Below are positions 53,258 to 61,425 of a stretch of 64,000 nucleotides of DNA, piece after piece; positions within the stretch are counted from its first letter, which is position 1, and the number at the start of each line of letters is the position of its first letter. A program made the position numbers and the translations under genes. The notes below the pieces were generated by a model, which saw nothing but the letters and a program-made list of their open reading frames with translations, was not told the DNA's origin and searched no databases. Origin of the DNA: an uncultured Bacilli bacterium (GTDB taxonomy: Bacteria; Bacillota_I; Bacilli_A; RF39; UBA660); NCBI GenBank assembly GCA_934162425.1, contig CAKPIS010000002.1, forward strand, positions 149,742 through 213,741. The letters are read 5' to 3'.

Positions 53258-53686
53258 ATGACAACATTTATGGCAAATGCCGGAAACATTGAACGTAAAT
53301 GGTATGTTATTGATGCAAAGGGAAAACCATTAGGAAGAGTTGCTGCTAAAGCTGCAGTTATGTTAAGAGGAAAGCATAAAGCAACTTATACTCCTCATGT
53401 TGATTGCGGAGATAATATTATCATTATTAATGCTAAAGAAGTAGCATTAACAGGAAACAAATTAAATCAAAAAGTTTATTACAATCATAGTGGTTACACA
53501 GGTGGTTTAAGAGAAAGAACAGCTAAAGAAATGCGTGAAAATTATCCAGTTGAAATGGTAGAAAGAGCAGTTAAAGGAATGCTTCCAAAGGGAAGATTAG
53601 GACGTCAAATGTACAAAAAGTTATTTGTATATGAAGGTTCTGACCATAAGCATCAAGCTCAAAAACCAGAAACTGTAGAAATTTAA
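53258..53686 (+). CDS. rplM: Ribosomal protein L13
   Basis: L13 is an early-assembly 50S protein of 142 residues. I chose ATG 53258 (MTTFMANAGNIERKWYVIDA) behind AAAGGAAAGG; the longer frame to 53222 has no ribosome-binding site and adds non-conserved residues. Conserved blocks: GKPLGRVAAKAAVMLRGKHK, YYNHSGYTGGLRE and MLPKGRLGRQMYKKL. It is co-transcribed with rpsI (12-base gap), the universal pair. Confidence 0.97.
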   Translation: MTTFMANAGNIERKWYVIDAKGKPLGRVAAKAAVMLRGKHKATYTPHVDCGDNIIIINAKEVALTGNKLNQKVYYNHSGYTGGLRERTAKEMRENYPVEMVERAVKGMLPKGRLGRQMYKKLFVYEGSDHKHQAQKPETVEI

Positions 53687-53698
53687 GGAGGAGACTAA

Positions 53699-54112
53699 AT
53701 GGCAAAAACATTTATTGGAACAGGTCGTCGTAAACGTTCGGTAGCACGTGTTAGAATGACTTCAGGTAAAGGAAAAATTACAATTAATGGTAGAGATGTT
53801 AATGAATATCTTCCTTTTAAAACTTTAGTTATGGATTTAACGCAACCTTTAGATGCTACAAAAACTCGTGATAAGTTTGATATTGATGTAACTGTTTATG
53901 GTGGAGGTTTTTCTGGTCAAACTGGAGCTATCCGTTTAGGAATTACAAGAGCTTTATTAAAGTATGATGAAAACACAGATCCAACATCAGATGCATCATT
54001 TAGAAAGATTTTAAAATCTGCTGGTTTTATAACTAGAGATGCAAGAATCAAAGAACGTAAGAAATACGGTCTTAAGAAAGCACGTCGTGCACCACAATTT
54101 AGTAAACGTTAA
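53699..54112 (+). CDS. rpsI: Ribosomal protein S9
   Basis: S9 is a 30S protein whose C-terminal tail contacts P-site tRNA. It has 137 residues. The conserved start FIGTGRRKRSVARVRM, the block VYGGGFSGQTGAIRLGITRA and the tail ending RAPQFSKR are present. ATG 53699 follows AAGGAGGAG. Confidence 0.98.
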   Translation: MAKTFIGTGRRKRSVARVRMTSGKGKITINGRDVNEYLPFKTLVMDLTQPLDATKTRDKFDIDVTVYGGGFSGQTGAIRLGITRALLKYDENTDPTSDASFRKILKSAGFITRDARIKERKKYGLKKARRAPQFSKR

Positions 54113-54120
54113 TTTGAAAG

Positions 54121-54148
54121 TTCAAGCTTTATGCTTGAATTTTTTTTG
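54121..54148 (+). terminator. Terminator after rpsI
   Basis: TTCAAGC (54121-54127) pairs with GCTTGAA (54133-54139), followed by a run of T residues. Confidence 0.85.
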
Positions 54149-54192
54149 TTAATAAATTTTAATATAATTTAATAAAAATTTAAAGGATTATG

Positions 54193-54201
54193 TGCTATAA
54201 T
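54193..54201 (+). promoter_or_regulatory. Extended -10 promoter for the Abi gene
   Basis: TGCTATAAT (54193-54201), ten bases before the GGTGGTG ribosome-binding site, so no room for an upstream RNA gene on the same message. Confidence 0.55.
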
Positions 54202-54221
54202 TTAATATAGGTGGTGTTTAG

Positions 54222-55154
54222 ATGAAGCTCAAAGAGTTTAAAACTTTAGATGAGCAAATTGGGATATTAAAAGAACGTGGGTTGGTTATAAATGATGTTG
54301 ATAAAGCTAAAAATTTACTTTTAAGCGAAAATTATTTCTTTATCAATGGTTACAGACATATTTTTTTAAAAAATTCAAAGTCAAGTGAATTTATACCTGG
54401 AACTACGTTTGATGAGCTTTATGCTTTGTTTCAGTTTGATAGAAGTTTTAGAAATGTATTGTTTAAAAATTTACTTATTGTGGAAAATAACTTGAAATCA
54501 ATATTATCATATGGATTATCTAAAAAATATGGTATTAGGGAAAAGGATTATTTAAAAATGTCTAACTTCTCTCAAGATATAAGGAAGGTAAGACAGGTTA
54601 ATGATGTGTTAAACAAAATAAAAAGGCAGATTAAATTAAATGGAAGACAACATACTGCAACACTTCATTATTTAAGTAATTATGGTTATGTACCACTGTG
54701 GATACTAGTTAAGTTATTATCTTTTGGTATGATAAATGAGTTATATTCCATACTAAAACCTGAAGATAAGTTAAATATTGCAAGTTATTATAACTTGGAT
54801 GTTGAAACACTTGGTATATATATAGCACTATTATCTAATTATAGAAATTTATGTGCTCATGAGGATATTGTTTTTGAACATAGGACTCAAAAAGAAATAC
54901 CTGATACAAGATATCATAGAGAGCTTGATATTCCTATGATGAATGATGAGTACATTTACGGGAAAAATGATATATTTGCGGTGGTAATAATGCTTAAATT
55001 TATGCTAAATGAGAGTGATTTTACTGATTTCATTAATGAAGTAAGTTATGACTTAAGCTTATTAGATGGTAGAGTTAATATTATTCCACAAGATAAGATA
55101 CTAGATAGAATGGGATTTCCAGCTAATTGGGAGGAAATAGCTAAAATAAAATAA
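54222..55154 (+). CDS. Abi family (AbiD/AbiF-like, Abi_2) HEPN protein
   Basis: This is a predicted abortive-infection ribonuclease of the Abi_2 family, 310 residues, usual length. Family marks: LKERGLVINDVDKAKNLLLS and NYFFINGYRHIFL at the N-terminus, FDELYALFQFDRSFRNVLF, then NYGYVPLWILVKLLSFGMI. The HEPN active-site motif R-x4-H is in SNYRNLCAHED (Arg about 208, His about 213). ATG 54222 follows GGTGGTG. It is a single gene between rpsI and htrA with no partner protein. Known relatives stop phage growth by RNA cleavage or act in toxin-antitoxin pairs; here defence is an inference. Confidence 0.88.
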   Translation: MKLKEFKTLDEQIGILKERGLVINDVDKAKNLLLSENYFFINGYRHIFLKNSKSSEFIPGTTFDELYALFQFDRSFRNVLFKNLLIVENNLKSILSYGLSKKYGIREKDYLKMSNFSQDIRKVRQVNDVLNKIKRQIKLNGRQHTATLHYLSNYGYVPLWILVKLLSFGMINELYSILKPEDKLNIASYYNLDVETLGIYIALLSNYRNLCAHEDIVFEHRTQKEIPDTRYHRELDIPMMNDEYIYGKNDIFAVVIMLKFMLNESDFTDFINEVSYDLSLLDGRVNIIPQDKILDRMGFPANWEEIAKIK

Positions 55155-55168
55155 GAGAGGATGATATT

Positions 55169-56326
55169 ATGGAAATTATTGAAACTAGTGCAAAAGAGGA
55201 AACTAAAAAAGGTAAGAAGAAACAAAATAATAATAGAAATGGATTACTTTTATTTATAATTATTTTATTTGCATTTGGACTTGGAATGGGTATTATGTAT
55301 GAGTATAAAGAAAAAACTTCTAAAACGGTTACTAAAAATAGAGTTATTTCACAAAATACGGTTACAGAAGAAGCTATGGAAGATGCAATAGATAAAATAT
55401 ATGATGCTGTTTTGTGTATAGAAGTTTTAAATAATAGTGGTGAAGCTGCTAGTACTGGAACTGGCTTTGTTTATGAAAAAGATGACAAGTACGGTTATGT
55501 TTTAACTAATGCTCATGTAGTTTCTGGAGGAACTAACGTTCAAGGAATGTTATCTAATAATGAAAAAGTAAAATTAACCATTTTAGGTACTGATACATAT
55601 ACTGATATAGCTGTTTTAAGAATGGATGCTAAGGATGTATTAAAAGTTGCAAGTATAGGAACTAGTAAAAATACAAAGATAGGAAACACTGTATTTACAG
55701 TTGGGTCTCCACTTGGTTCTTCTTATGCTGGAACCGTAACGAAGGGAATATTATCTGGTAAGGATAGATTAATTGAGACAAGTACTTCTACAAATGGGCT
55801 TTCATCAGAATCTTATACTGTTAAAGTTTTACAAACGGATGCTGCTATTAGTCCAGGTAATAGTGGTGGACCATTAGTTAATTTAGCTGGTGATGTTATA
55901 GGAATTACTTCATTAAAATTAGTTGATGAAAAAGTAGAAGGAATGGGATTTGCTATACCTATAGAAGACGTTTTAACTTATGTTGATACTCTTGAAAAGG
56001 GAGAGAAAATTAAAAGACCAGTTTTAGGCGTTCAAATACTTGATATGACCAATAAATATTTGCTTTATAGGTATAACATTCAAATTGATTCTAAAGTTAC
56101 AAATGGAATTATATTAATGGGTATTGAAGATGGATATCCTGCAGCAAGTGCTGGACTTAAGAAAGGTGATATAATAACTAAAGTAAATGGTGAAGATGTT
56201 ACAACTTCATCTGGATTTAAATATGAATTATATAAATATAATGTTGGAGATGAAATAGAGCTTACATATTATAGAGATGGTAAAGAAAATAAAGTTAAAG
56301 TAAAACTTGATAAAACAAGTGAATAA
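55169..56326 (+). CDS. HtrA/DegP-like serine protease
   Basis: This membrane-anchored extracytoplasmic quality-control protease has 385 residues. One membrane helix (about 25-45) is followed by a trypsin-like domain with the catalytic triad in LTNAHVVSGG (His about 114), YTDIAVLRMD (Asp about 145) and ISPGNSGGPLVN (Ser about 231). A C-terminal PDZ domain (about 290-380) has GLKKGDIITKVNGEDV. The start is ATG 55169 after AAGAGAGGATG. It follows the Abi gene after 14 bases and may share its message. Confidence 0.95.
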   Translation: MEIIETSAKEETKKGKKKQNNNRNGLLLFIIILFAFGLGMGIMYEYKEKTSKTVTKNRVISQNTVTEEAMEDAIDKIYDAVLCIEVLNNSGEAASTGTGFVYEKDDKYGYVLTNAHVVSGGTNVQGMLSNNEKVKLTILGTDTYTDIAVLRMDAKDVLKVASIGTSKNTKIGNTVFTVGSPLGSSYAGTVTKGILSGKDRLIETSTSTNGLSSESYTVKVLQTDAAISPGNSGGPLVNLAGDVIGITSLKLVDEKVEGMGFAIPIEDVLTYVDTLEKGEKIKRPVLGVQILDMTNKYLLYRYNIQIDSKVTNGIILMGIEDGYPAASAGLKKGDIITKVNGEDVTTSSGFKYELYKYNVGDEIELTYYRDGKENKVKVKLDKTSE

Positions 56327-56331
56327 AAATC

Positions 56332-56382
56332 AAGACTTATGTTACTAATAATTATTTTGTTAGTAATTTGAGTCTTTTTTTT
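56332..56382 (+). terminator. Two-part terminator after htrA
   Basis: Inner arms TTACTAA/TTAGTAA and outer arms AAGACT/AGTCTT (56332-56337 with 56371-56376), then a long T-run. Confidence 0.75.
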
Positions 56383-56458
56383 CTTTACATTAGTAATTAT
56401 TTGCCTTTAATTAAAATAATATTAATGGTATACTATATAATGTAGAGGGGATGATAAT

Positions 56459-57133
56459 ATGCATTTCTATGAAATTTTTTTACTATTTTTTATATATTCA
56501 TTTGTAGGATGGGTAGTTGAGATGGTTTCAACTTATTTTCCAGATAGAAAAATAGTAAATAGAGGTTTTTTAATGGGGCCATATTGTCCTATATATGGAT
56601 TTGGATGTTTATTAATTAGTCTTTTACTTAGTAGGTATAAAAGTGATCCTATAGTTCTTTTTGTTATGATAATAGTTGTTTGTTCAGCATTAGAATATTT
56701 TGTAAGCTATATTTTAGAGAAGATATTTAAAGCTAGATGGTGGGATTATACTAAGTATAAATACAATATAAATGGAAGAATATGCTTAGAAACTATGATT
56801 CCATTTGGAATATTAGGTTGTCTTTTTGTATATTATCTTCATCCATTTATACTTAATATAATTGAAAAAATTCCACCAAATGTTGTTATGGTTATTTCTT
56901 ATATTCTTCTTGTTGTGTTTGTTATAGATGTTATTATTTCATTTTCTGTAATAGGTAAAATTCATATTTCAAAAAAAGTTAAAACTACTGATGATACTGA
57001 GGAAATAACTCAAAAAGTTAGGAGTTATATAGCTAATTATTCTAAATATGGTAATAGACTAATGAGATCGTTTCCAACTCTTAAGGTATTTAAAAGAGTA
57101 GATAAAGCTATAAAGAAAGAAAAAAACAAATAA
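56459..57133 (+). CDS. CmpB/DUF1113-like membrane protein (putative ABC permease)
   Basis: The 224-residue protein has five to six membrane helices. It has the family pattern FVGWVVEMVSTYFPDRKIVN (about 17-36), GFLMGPYCPIYGFGCLL (about 38-54), ALEYFVSYILEKIFKARWWD (about 82-101) and GRICLETMIPFGILG (about 111-125). Such proteins are annotated as putative ABC transporter permeases, but no ATPase is nearby and the function is unproven. The C-terminal about 50 residues are soluble and basic. ATG 56459 follows AGAGGGGATGAT. Confidence 0.82.
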   Translation: MHFYEIFLLFFIYSFVGWVVEMVSTYFPDRKIVNRGFLMGPYCPIYGFGCLLISLLLSRYKSDPIVLFVMIIVVCSALEYFVSYILEKIFKARWWDYTKYKYNINGRICLETMIPFGILGCLFVYYLHPFILNIIEKIPPNVVMVISYILLVVFVIDVIISFSVIGKIHISKKVKTTDDTEEITQKVRSYIANYSKYGNRLMRSFPTLKVFKRVDKAIKKEKNK

Positions 57134-57136
57134 TTC

Positions 57137-57170
57137 AAAGAGCAGCTGTTTAATGATTTTGCTGCTTTTT
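57137..57170 (+). terminator. Terminator after the CmpB-like gene
   Basis: AGCAGC (57141-57146) pairs with GCTGCT (57161-57166), followed by T residues. Confidence 0.75.
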
Positions 57171-57262
57171 ATATGCCAAAATTAGGCGTTTTAAGGTATG
57201 AAATTGACTTTTTTCTAATAATATGATATTATAGCGAAGCACTTTAAAAAAGGGGCTGTAGT

Positions 57263-57940
57263 ATGAATAAAATATTGTTAGAGGAGACTTGTGTCTTAGA
57301 ATATATAAAATATTCTTTAGCGGATTGTATTTCTAATCCACTTGAAGTAATAAATTTTAGGTATCATCATAATACGGGTTATGCTAAAGCAACATCTATA
57401 TTAGAACATGGGATTTTATCAATGAGGACGCTTACAGATAATGGTATAGTTACTTATTCAAAAGAAATTTTACGAAATATGAGTAATACAGATTCACATG
57501 TTAATGGTATAGATGGTATTTCTTTATCTGTTACGGGATTAACTGATTTAAGTCCTAAGGAAGATGAATGGGATCCTTTTAATGAACATTATGTGGATTT
57601 TTTAATTGATGATGTTAATGCATATAGATCAAGTATTAATTATGGTAATGAGTTTATAGCACCAAATAGTATTTCTAGTGATAAAATTAAAGCTGTAGAT
57701 GTTAGAATATTAAAATATTTAAAATTGGTCGCTACTAAAAGGACTTTGTTATCTGATGAAAAGGCAATTAAGGAATTAGTTGATAAGTATAATTGTTTAA
57801 ATGATATATCAAGAATGTTAATAGAAAGTAATTTAGATATTCCGTTAAGAGAGAATTCTGATGCTAAAAATAGTCTTTTAGATATACATAAAATTTCAAG
57901 AAGTCCTAAGATTGAGGTTAAGAGTCTAGTTAGAAGATAG
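57263..57940 (+). CDS. Orphan protein with possible ADP-ribosyltransferase-like fold
   Basis: I do not recognise a named family for this 225-residue protein. It starts at ATG 57263 behind AAAAAGGGGCTG. Two segments resemble ADP-ribosyltransferases of the DarT/Tpt1 type. One is an early H-x-T-like stretch followed by S-I-L-x-H-G (FRYHHNTGYAKATSILEHGI, about 33-52). The other is a late strand with Glu (NYGNEFIAPNSISSDKIKAV, about 129-148), like the E of the H-Y-E triad. No signal peptide is present. No antitoxin-like neighbour is seen. The fold call is a pattern reading by eye and could be wrong. Confidence 0.6.
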   Translation: MNKILLEETCVLEYIKYSLADCISNPLEVINFRYHHNTGYAKATSILEHGILSMRTLTDNGIVTYSKEILRNMSNTDSHVNGIDGISLSVTGLTDLSPKEDEWDPFNEHYVDFLIDDVNAYRSSINYGNEFIAPNSISSDKIKAVDVRILKYLKLVATKRTLLSDEKAIKELVDKYNCLNDISRMLIESNLDIPLRENSDAKNSLLDIHKISRSPKIEVKSLVRR

Positions 57941-57950
57941 TATTATTTTT

Positions 57951-57975
57951 AAAAGCCATTTATTTTGGCTTTTTT
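57951..57975 (+). terminator. Terminator after the 57263 gene
   Basis: AAAAGCCA (57951-57958) pairs with TGGCTTTT (57966-57973), with a T-run. Confidence 0.8.
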
Positions 57976-58049
57976 ATATACATTAAAATATTAAATGAAT
58001 ATCACATAATTATGGGTATATCATACAATACTTTGAAAGGTGTGATTGC

Positions 58050-59453
58050 ATGATTATAGTAGATGCAGGACATGGTGGAACAGATCCTGGAGCATCAAGT
58101 GGCGATATAATAGAAAAAGATTATACTCTTAAAATGGCAAAATATATGTATGATAGATTTAATGATTTGGGGATTCCTACAGTTATAACAAGAACAGAGG
58201 ATGTTACTTTAAATCCAGCAGATAGAATAAATACCATAAGGCCAAATATTACAAGTAGTGATGATATAGTTATATCTAATCACTTAAATGCAGGAGGTGG
58301 TGATGGTGCCGAAGTAGTCTATGCCCTAAGAAATGATGATACATTATCAAAAATGATTTTAGATAATATAGAGCAAACTGGTCAAAATGTTAGAAAATGG
58401 TATCAAAGGAAACTACCATCAAATCCAAATTCTGATTATTACTATATAATTAGAAACACTTCTCCAGCAGAATCAGTATTAATAGAATATGCATTCTTAG
58501 ATTCTACTAAAGATGACAGAAAACAAATAAAAAACGACTGGGAAAAATGGGCAGAAGCTGTAGTAAAAGCTGTTGCAGATTACAAGGGATATAACTACGT
58601 AGAACCAGGTTCAAATACAATAAATGATACATATACAGTTCAAAAGGGAGACAGTTTGTGGAGCATAGCAAAACGTTTTAACGTAGGAGTAAACAAACTA
58701 AAAGAAACAAACAATTTAAATACTAATTTAATTAGTGTTGGTCAACAACTTGTTATACCAGGAGTTGCCCCATCTGATCAAACTAACGTAACTTATAAAG
58801 TTCAAAAAGGAGATAGTTTGTTTTCAATAGCTAACGCATTCAATACCACAGTGGATGAATTGGCTAATTTAAATGATTTAGGTACAAAAACGATATATGA
58901 AGGTCAAATATTGTTAATACCAAATACTGGTGGAAATAGTACAGTTCCATCTACAGATAATATAAGATATATTGTTCAAAAAGGAGATACTCTATATTCA
59001 GTAGCGTTAAAATATAATACAACTCCAAGTGCATTAATTAATAAAAATAACTTAACATCTGATAGATTAATAGTTGGTCAAACTCTTTTAATACCATCTG
59101 ATGTTGAAAGCACTGGAAATAGTGATATCATAAGTGATGATAATACATATGTAGTTCAAAAAGGAGATACCCTATACTCTATAGCAAATAAAAATAATGT
59201 AAGTGTAAATGATTTAATGCTTAATAATAATTTGAATAGCAGCATATTATCAGTCGGTCAAGTACTAACTATACCATCGGATTCCCAAAATAATTTTGGT
59301 CAAAATAGCTCATCTAATTTATACACAGTACAAAAAGGAGATAGCCTATGGAGCATAGCAAATAAATTTGGTGTTAGAATAAATCAAATTAGAATGGTAA
59401 ATAATCTAAAAACAGATATATTAACAATAGGACAAACACTTATTATTCCATAA
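58050..59453 (+). CDS. N-acetylmuramoyl-L-alanine amidase with five LysM repeats
   Basis: The N-terminal Amidase_3 domain (about 1-180) cuts the glycan-peptide bond of peptidoglycan. All zinc and catalytic residues are present: VDAGHGGTDPG (His 8), IIEKDYTL (Glu about 23), VISNHLNAGG (His about 78) and VLIEYAF (Glu about 147). Five LysM glycan-binding repeats follow (from about 195, 249, 306, 366 and 424), each of the form VQKGDSLWSIA...VGQxLxIP. There is no signal peptide: the protein begins directly with the first strand. That would fit action after mother-cell lysis, spore assembly or a non-classical route. ATG 58050 follows GAAAGGTGTG. Confidence 0.95.
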   Translation: MIIVDAGHGGTDPGASSGDIIEKDYTLKMAKYMYDRFNDLGIPTVITRTEDVTLNPADRINTIRPNITSSDDIVISNHLNAGGGDGAEVVYALRNDDTLSKMILDNIEQTGQNVRKWYQRKLPSNPNSDYYYIIRNTSPAESVLIEYAFLDSTKDDRKQIKNDWEKWAEAVVKAVADYKGYNYVEPGSNTINDTYTVQKGDSLWSIAKRFNVGVNKLKETNNLNTNLISVGQQLVIPGVAPSDQTNVTYKVQKGDSLFSIANAFNTTVDELANLNDLGTKTIYEGQILLIPNTGGNSTVPSTDNIRYIVQKGDTLYSVALKYNTTPSALINKNNLTSDRLIVGQTLLIPSDVESTGNSDIISDDNTYVVQKGDTLYSIANKNNVSVNDLMLNNNLNSSILSVGQVLTIPSDSQNNFGQNSSSNLYTVQKGDSLWSIANKFGVRINQIRMVNNLKTDILTIGQTLIIP

Positions 59454-59482
59454 AAAAACTTATCAACAAGATAAGTTTTTTA
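59453..59482. terminator. Bidirectional terminator between amidase and SleB-like genes
   Basis: A perfect 12-bp stem (59453-59464 with 59470-59481) with an AACAA loop and T-runs on both strands. Confidence 0.85.
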
Positions 59483-59905
59483 GTGCAATTCTTTACATAC
59501 TCCTTTAGCAGGTTCATAAAAACAATGATTTTTATATTTACCTGAATTAGCTTGATTAAACCAAGTTGTTTTGCACTTCTCACCACTTTTTGGAGCATAA
59601 AACCACAAAGCATTAGTAGCAGGATGAAAGTATTCACCCCTAATAACCCTTTTAGCTAAGTTTTTCTCAAGAGTAGTTGCACTAGTTTGAAATAACTGGC
59701 TATTTATTCCAGAAAAACCACCAGGAGATTGATAAATCATATCATATATGCTTCTAGTATTTGTAAAATCAAGACAGCTTGCAATAACTCTATTTACACC
59801 AACATTACCTACCATAAGCATACCAAGATTTCCTTCTCCAAGCGCCTCAGCTCTCATTAGTCTTGCCAATAAATCAAGCTCTTTAGTTGTATATTTAACA
59901 ATCAT
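59480..59905 (-). CDS. SleB/CwlJ-type cell wall hydrolase
   Basis: The 141-residue protein is a single Hydrolase_2 domain. Marks: LLARLMRAEALGEGNLGMLM (catalytic Glu about 19 in the R-A-E-A block), VGNVGVNRVIAS, a QSPGGFSGINS block, ATNALWFYAPKSG and a C-terminal NHCFYEP. In spore formers such enzymes degrade cortex peptidoglycan on germination. It lacks a signal peptide, like CwlJ and unlike SleB. It is convergent with the LysM amidase and followed on the same strand by two more genes, forming a lytic/spore group. Confidence 0.9.
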   Translation of the reverse strand: MIVKYTTKELDLLARLMRAEALGEGNLGMLMVGNVGVNRVIASCLDFTNTRSIYDMIYQSPGGFSGINSQLFQTSATTLEKNLAKRVIRGEYFHPATNALWFYAPKSGEKCKTTWFNQANSGKYKNHCFYEPAKGVCKELH

Positions 59906-59945
59906 ATAATATTCACCAATATAATTATATGATTAATATAAAAAA

Positions 59946-60131
59946 TTATTTTTGATTTATTGTTATAGTTGTTTTATTTTTCTCATTTTCATTACTACTA
60001 TTTTTTTTAATAGAAAACACAAAAGATAGTGCTAAAAAAACTATTCCTAAAACTATAAAAACAATATCCCTTGTAATTCTCATTTTTAATTTTTCTTCTT
60101 TGGCCTTTTTAACCTGATTATCAAAAGTCAT
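59946..60131 (-). CDS. Small single-helix membrane protein, 61 residues
   Basis: ATG 60131 follows a good AGGTGATTAG ribosome-binding site, which supports a real gene. The N-terminal 20 residues are charged (VKKAKEEKLKMR), then comes one membrane helix (about 22-42, IVFIVLGIVFLALSFVFSI), then a short Asn/Lys-rich tail. I do not recognise it. It lies between the SleB-like and degenerate-amidase genes on the same strand and is probably co-transcribed. Confidence 0.62.
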   Translation of the reverse strand: MTFDNQVKKAKEEKLKMRITRDIVFIVLGIVFLALSFVFSIKKNSSNENEKNKTTITINQK

Positions 60132-60179
60132 CTAATCACCTCATGGTAATATAATAACATAAAAATATAACTAAATAAA

Positions 60180-61346
60180 CTATCCAGGTATTATAAGTTT
60201 TTGACCAATAGAAAGGTTATTACTACTAAGACTATTTAGTTTTTTTATATCATTTACACTGGTATTATAATTTTTTGCAATTAGCCATAAACTATCGCCT
60301 TTTTTAACAGTATAAGTTATATAGTTTGTGGTTGATGGAATTTTTAGTATTTGTCCAATAGATAAATTGTTACTGGTAAGTCCATTCTTATCTTTTATAG
60401 CATTTACCGTAGTATCGTACCTGTTTGCAATAAGCCATAAGCTATCTCCCTTTTTTACAGTATAAGTTATCTCATTTGATGTAATTGCATTTGGTATTTT
60501 TAGTTTTTGCCCAATGGATAAAGTATTAGATGATAGGTTATTTAGTCTTTTTATTTCATCAACACTAGTATTATAATTTTTTGCAATAAGCCACAAACTA
60601 TCCCCTTTTTTAACCACGTATACATTTTCATCTGCATTACTTTCTTCATCATCACTTTTCTTACTTGGAATTATAAGTACTTGCCCAATAGATAAGTTGT
60701 TAGAAGATAAATTATTACTTTTCTTTATATCACTTACGCTAACACCAAGCTTGCTAGAAATAGACCACAAACTATCCCCTTTTTGTACAACATAATAATT
60801 ATCATCTACAGGATAATAACTTACACCAGCATAATTAGCAATAGATTTAACTATAGCTTCCCCAATCTTTTCATAATTATTTTTTATAAAGTTAATATCA
60901 TCATTACTATTTTCATTGCCTAAATAAATTAATAAAGTTTGATTATTTTTAGTATTATTTATTAAATAGTCATCATCAAGAGCAGTATTACTCGGATTTC
61001 TTAATTGATAGTATTTGCTAATTTCAAGTCCTATATTACTTAAATTATTAGCAAGACTAGAAGATAGTCTGCTATTATTTCTAAGAGCATAAACTATTTC
61101 TGGAGAACTTATATTGCCACTATCTAATCTATTAGAAATTACAATAATATTATTACCATTTCCATATTTATTTTTAATAATATTTACTCTTTCTTCATCA
61201 GTTAAATCATTAGAATTATTTCTTACTAAAAAATTATCTATACCAAGAGTACCTAGCCTTTCACTTATATATTTTGATATTAACAAAGTATAATCTTCAT
61301 CATCTAACCTTTTATTAGAAGAATCTATAGCAACTTTATAGGCCAT
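60180..61346 (-). CDS. Degenerate Amidase_3 domain with four LysM repeats (pseudoenzyme)
   Basis: The first about 180 residues align along their length with the active amidase at 58050 (IVYALRNN matches VVYALRND; DEDYTL matches EKDYTL). All zinc or catalytic positions have changed: DAGHGG to DSSNKR, SNHLNAGG to SNRLDSGN, LIEYAF to LIYLGN. It should bind but not cut. Four near-identical LysM repeats follow (VKKGDSLWLIAKNYNTSV pattern) from about 185 to 388. There is no signal peptide. A structural or targeting role in spore or wall is inferred. ATG 61346 follows AAGGGAGGC. Confidence 0.88.
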   Translation of the reverse strand: MAYKVAIDSSNKRLDDEDYTLLISKYISERLGTLGIDNFLVRNNSNDLTDEERVNIIKNKYGNGNNIIVISNRLDSGNISSPEIVYALRNNSRLSSSLANNLSNIGLEISKYYQLRNPSNTALDDDYLINNTKNNQTLLIYLGNENSNDDINFIKNNYEKIGEAIVKSIANYAGVSYYPVDDNYYVVQKGDSLWSISSKLGVSVSDIKKSNNLSSNNLSIGQVLIIPSKKSDDEESNADENVYVVKKGDSLWLIAKNYNTSVDEIKRLNNLSSNTLSIGQKLKIPNAITSNEITYTVKKGDSLWLIANRYDTTVNAIKDKNGLTSNNLSIGQILKIPSTTNYITYTVKKGDSLWLIAKNYNTSVNDIKKLNSLSSNNLSIGQKLIIPG

Positions 61347-61425
61347 AATATGCCTCCCTTCTTTAAAATATTATGAAAATATTTTCTAAATAAAACAAAT
61401 ATAAATATATTAAGGGAGTGATTAA

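Noticed and set aside
54113..54221. Structured RNA partner for the Abi protein
   Set aside because: The gap contains only the rpsI terminator and an extended -10 promoter close to the Abi start; no room or hairpins for an RNA gene.
58630..59450. Possible CRISPR or tandem DNA repeat array
   Set aside because: The periodic similarity (about 160-180 bases apart) is LysM protein repeats; there are no short identical repeats with unique spacers here or elsewhere in the window.
59443..59637. Minus-strand ORF of 64 codons at the amidase terminator
   Set aside because: It overlaps the SleB-like gene in another frame and crosses the terminator; no independent signal.
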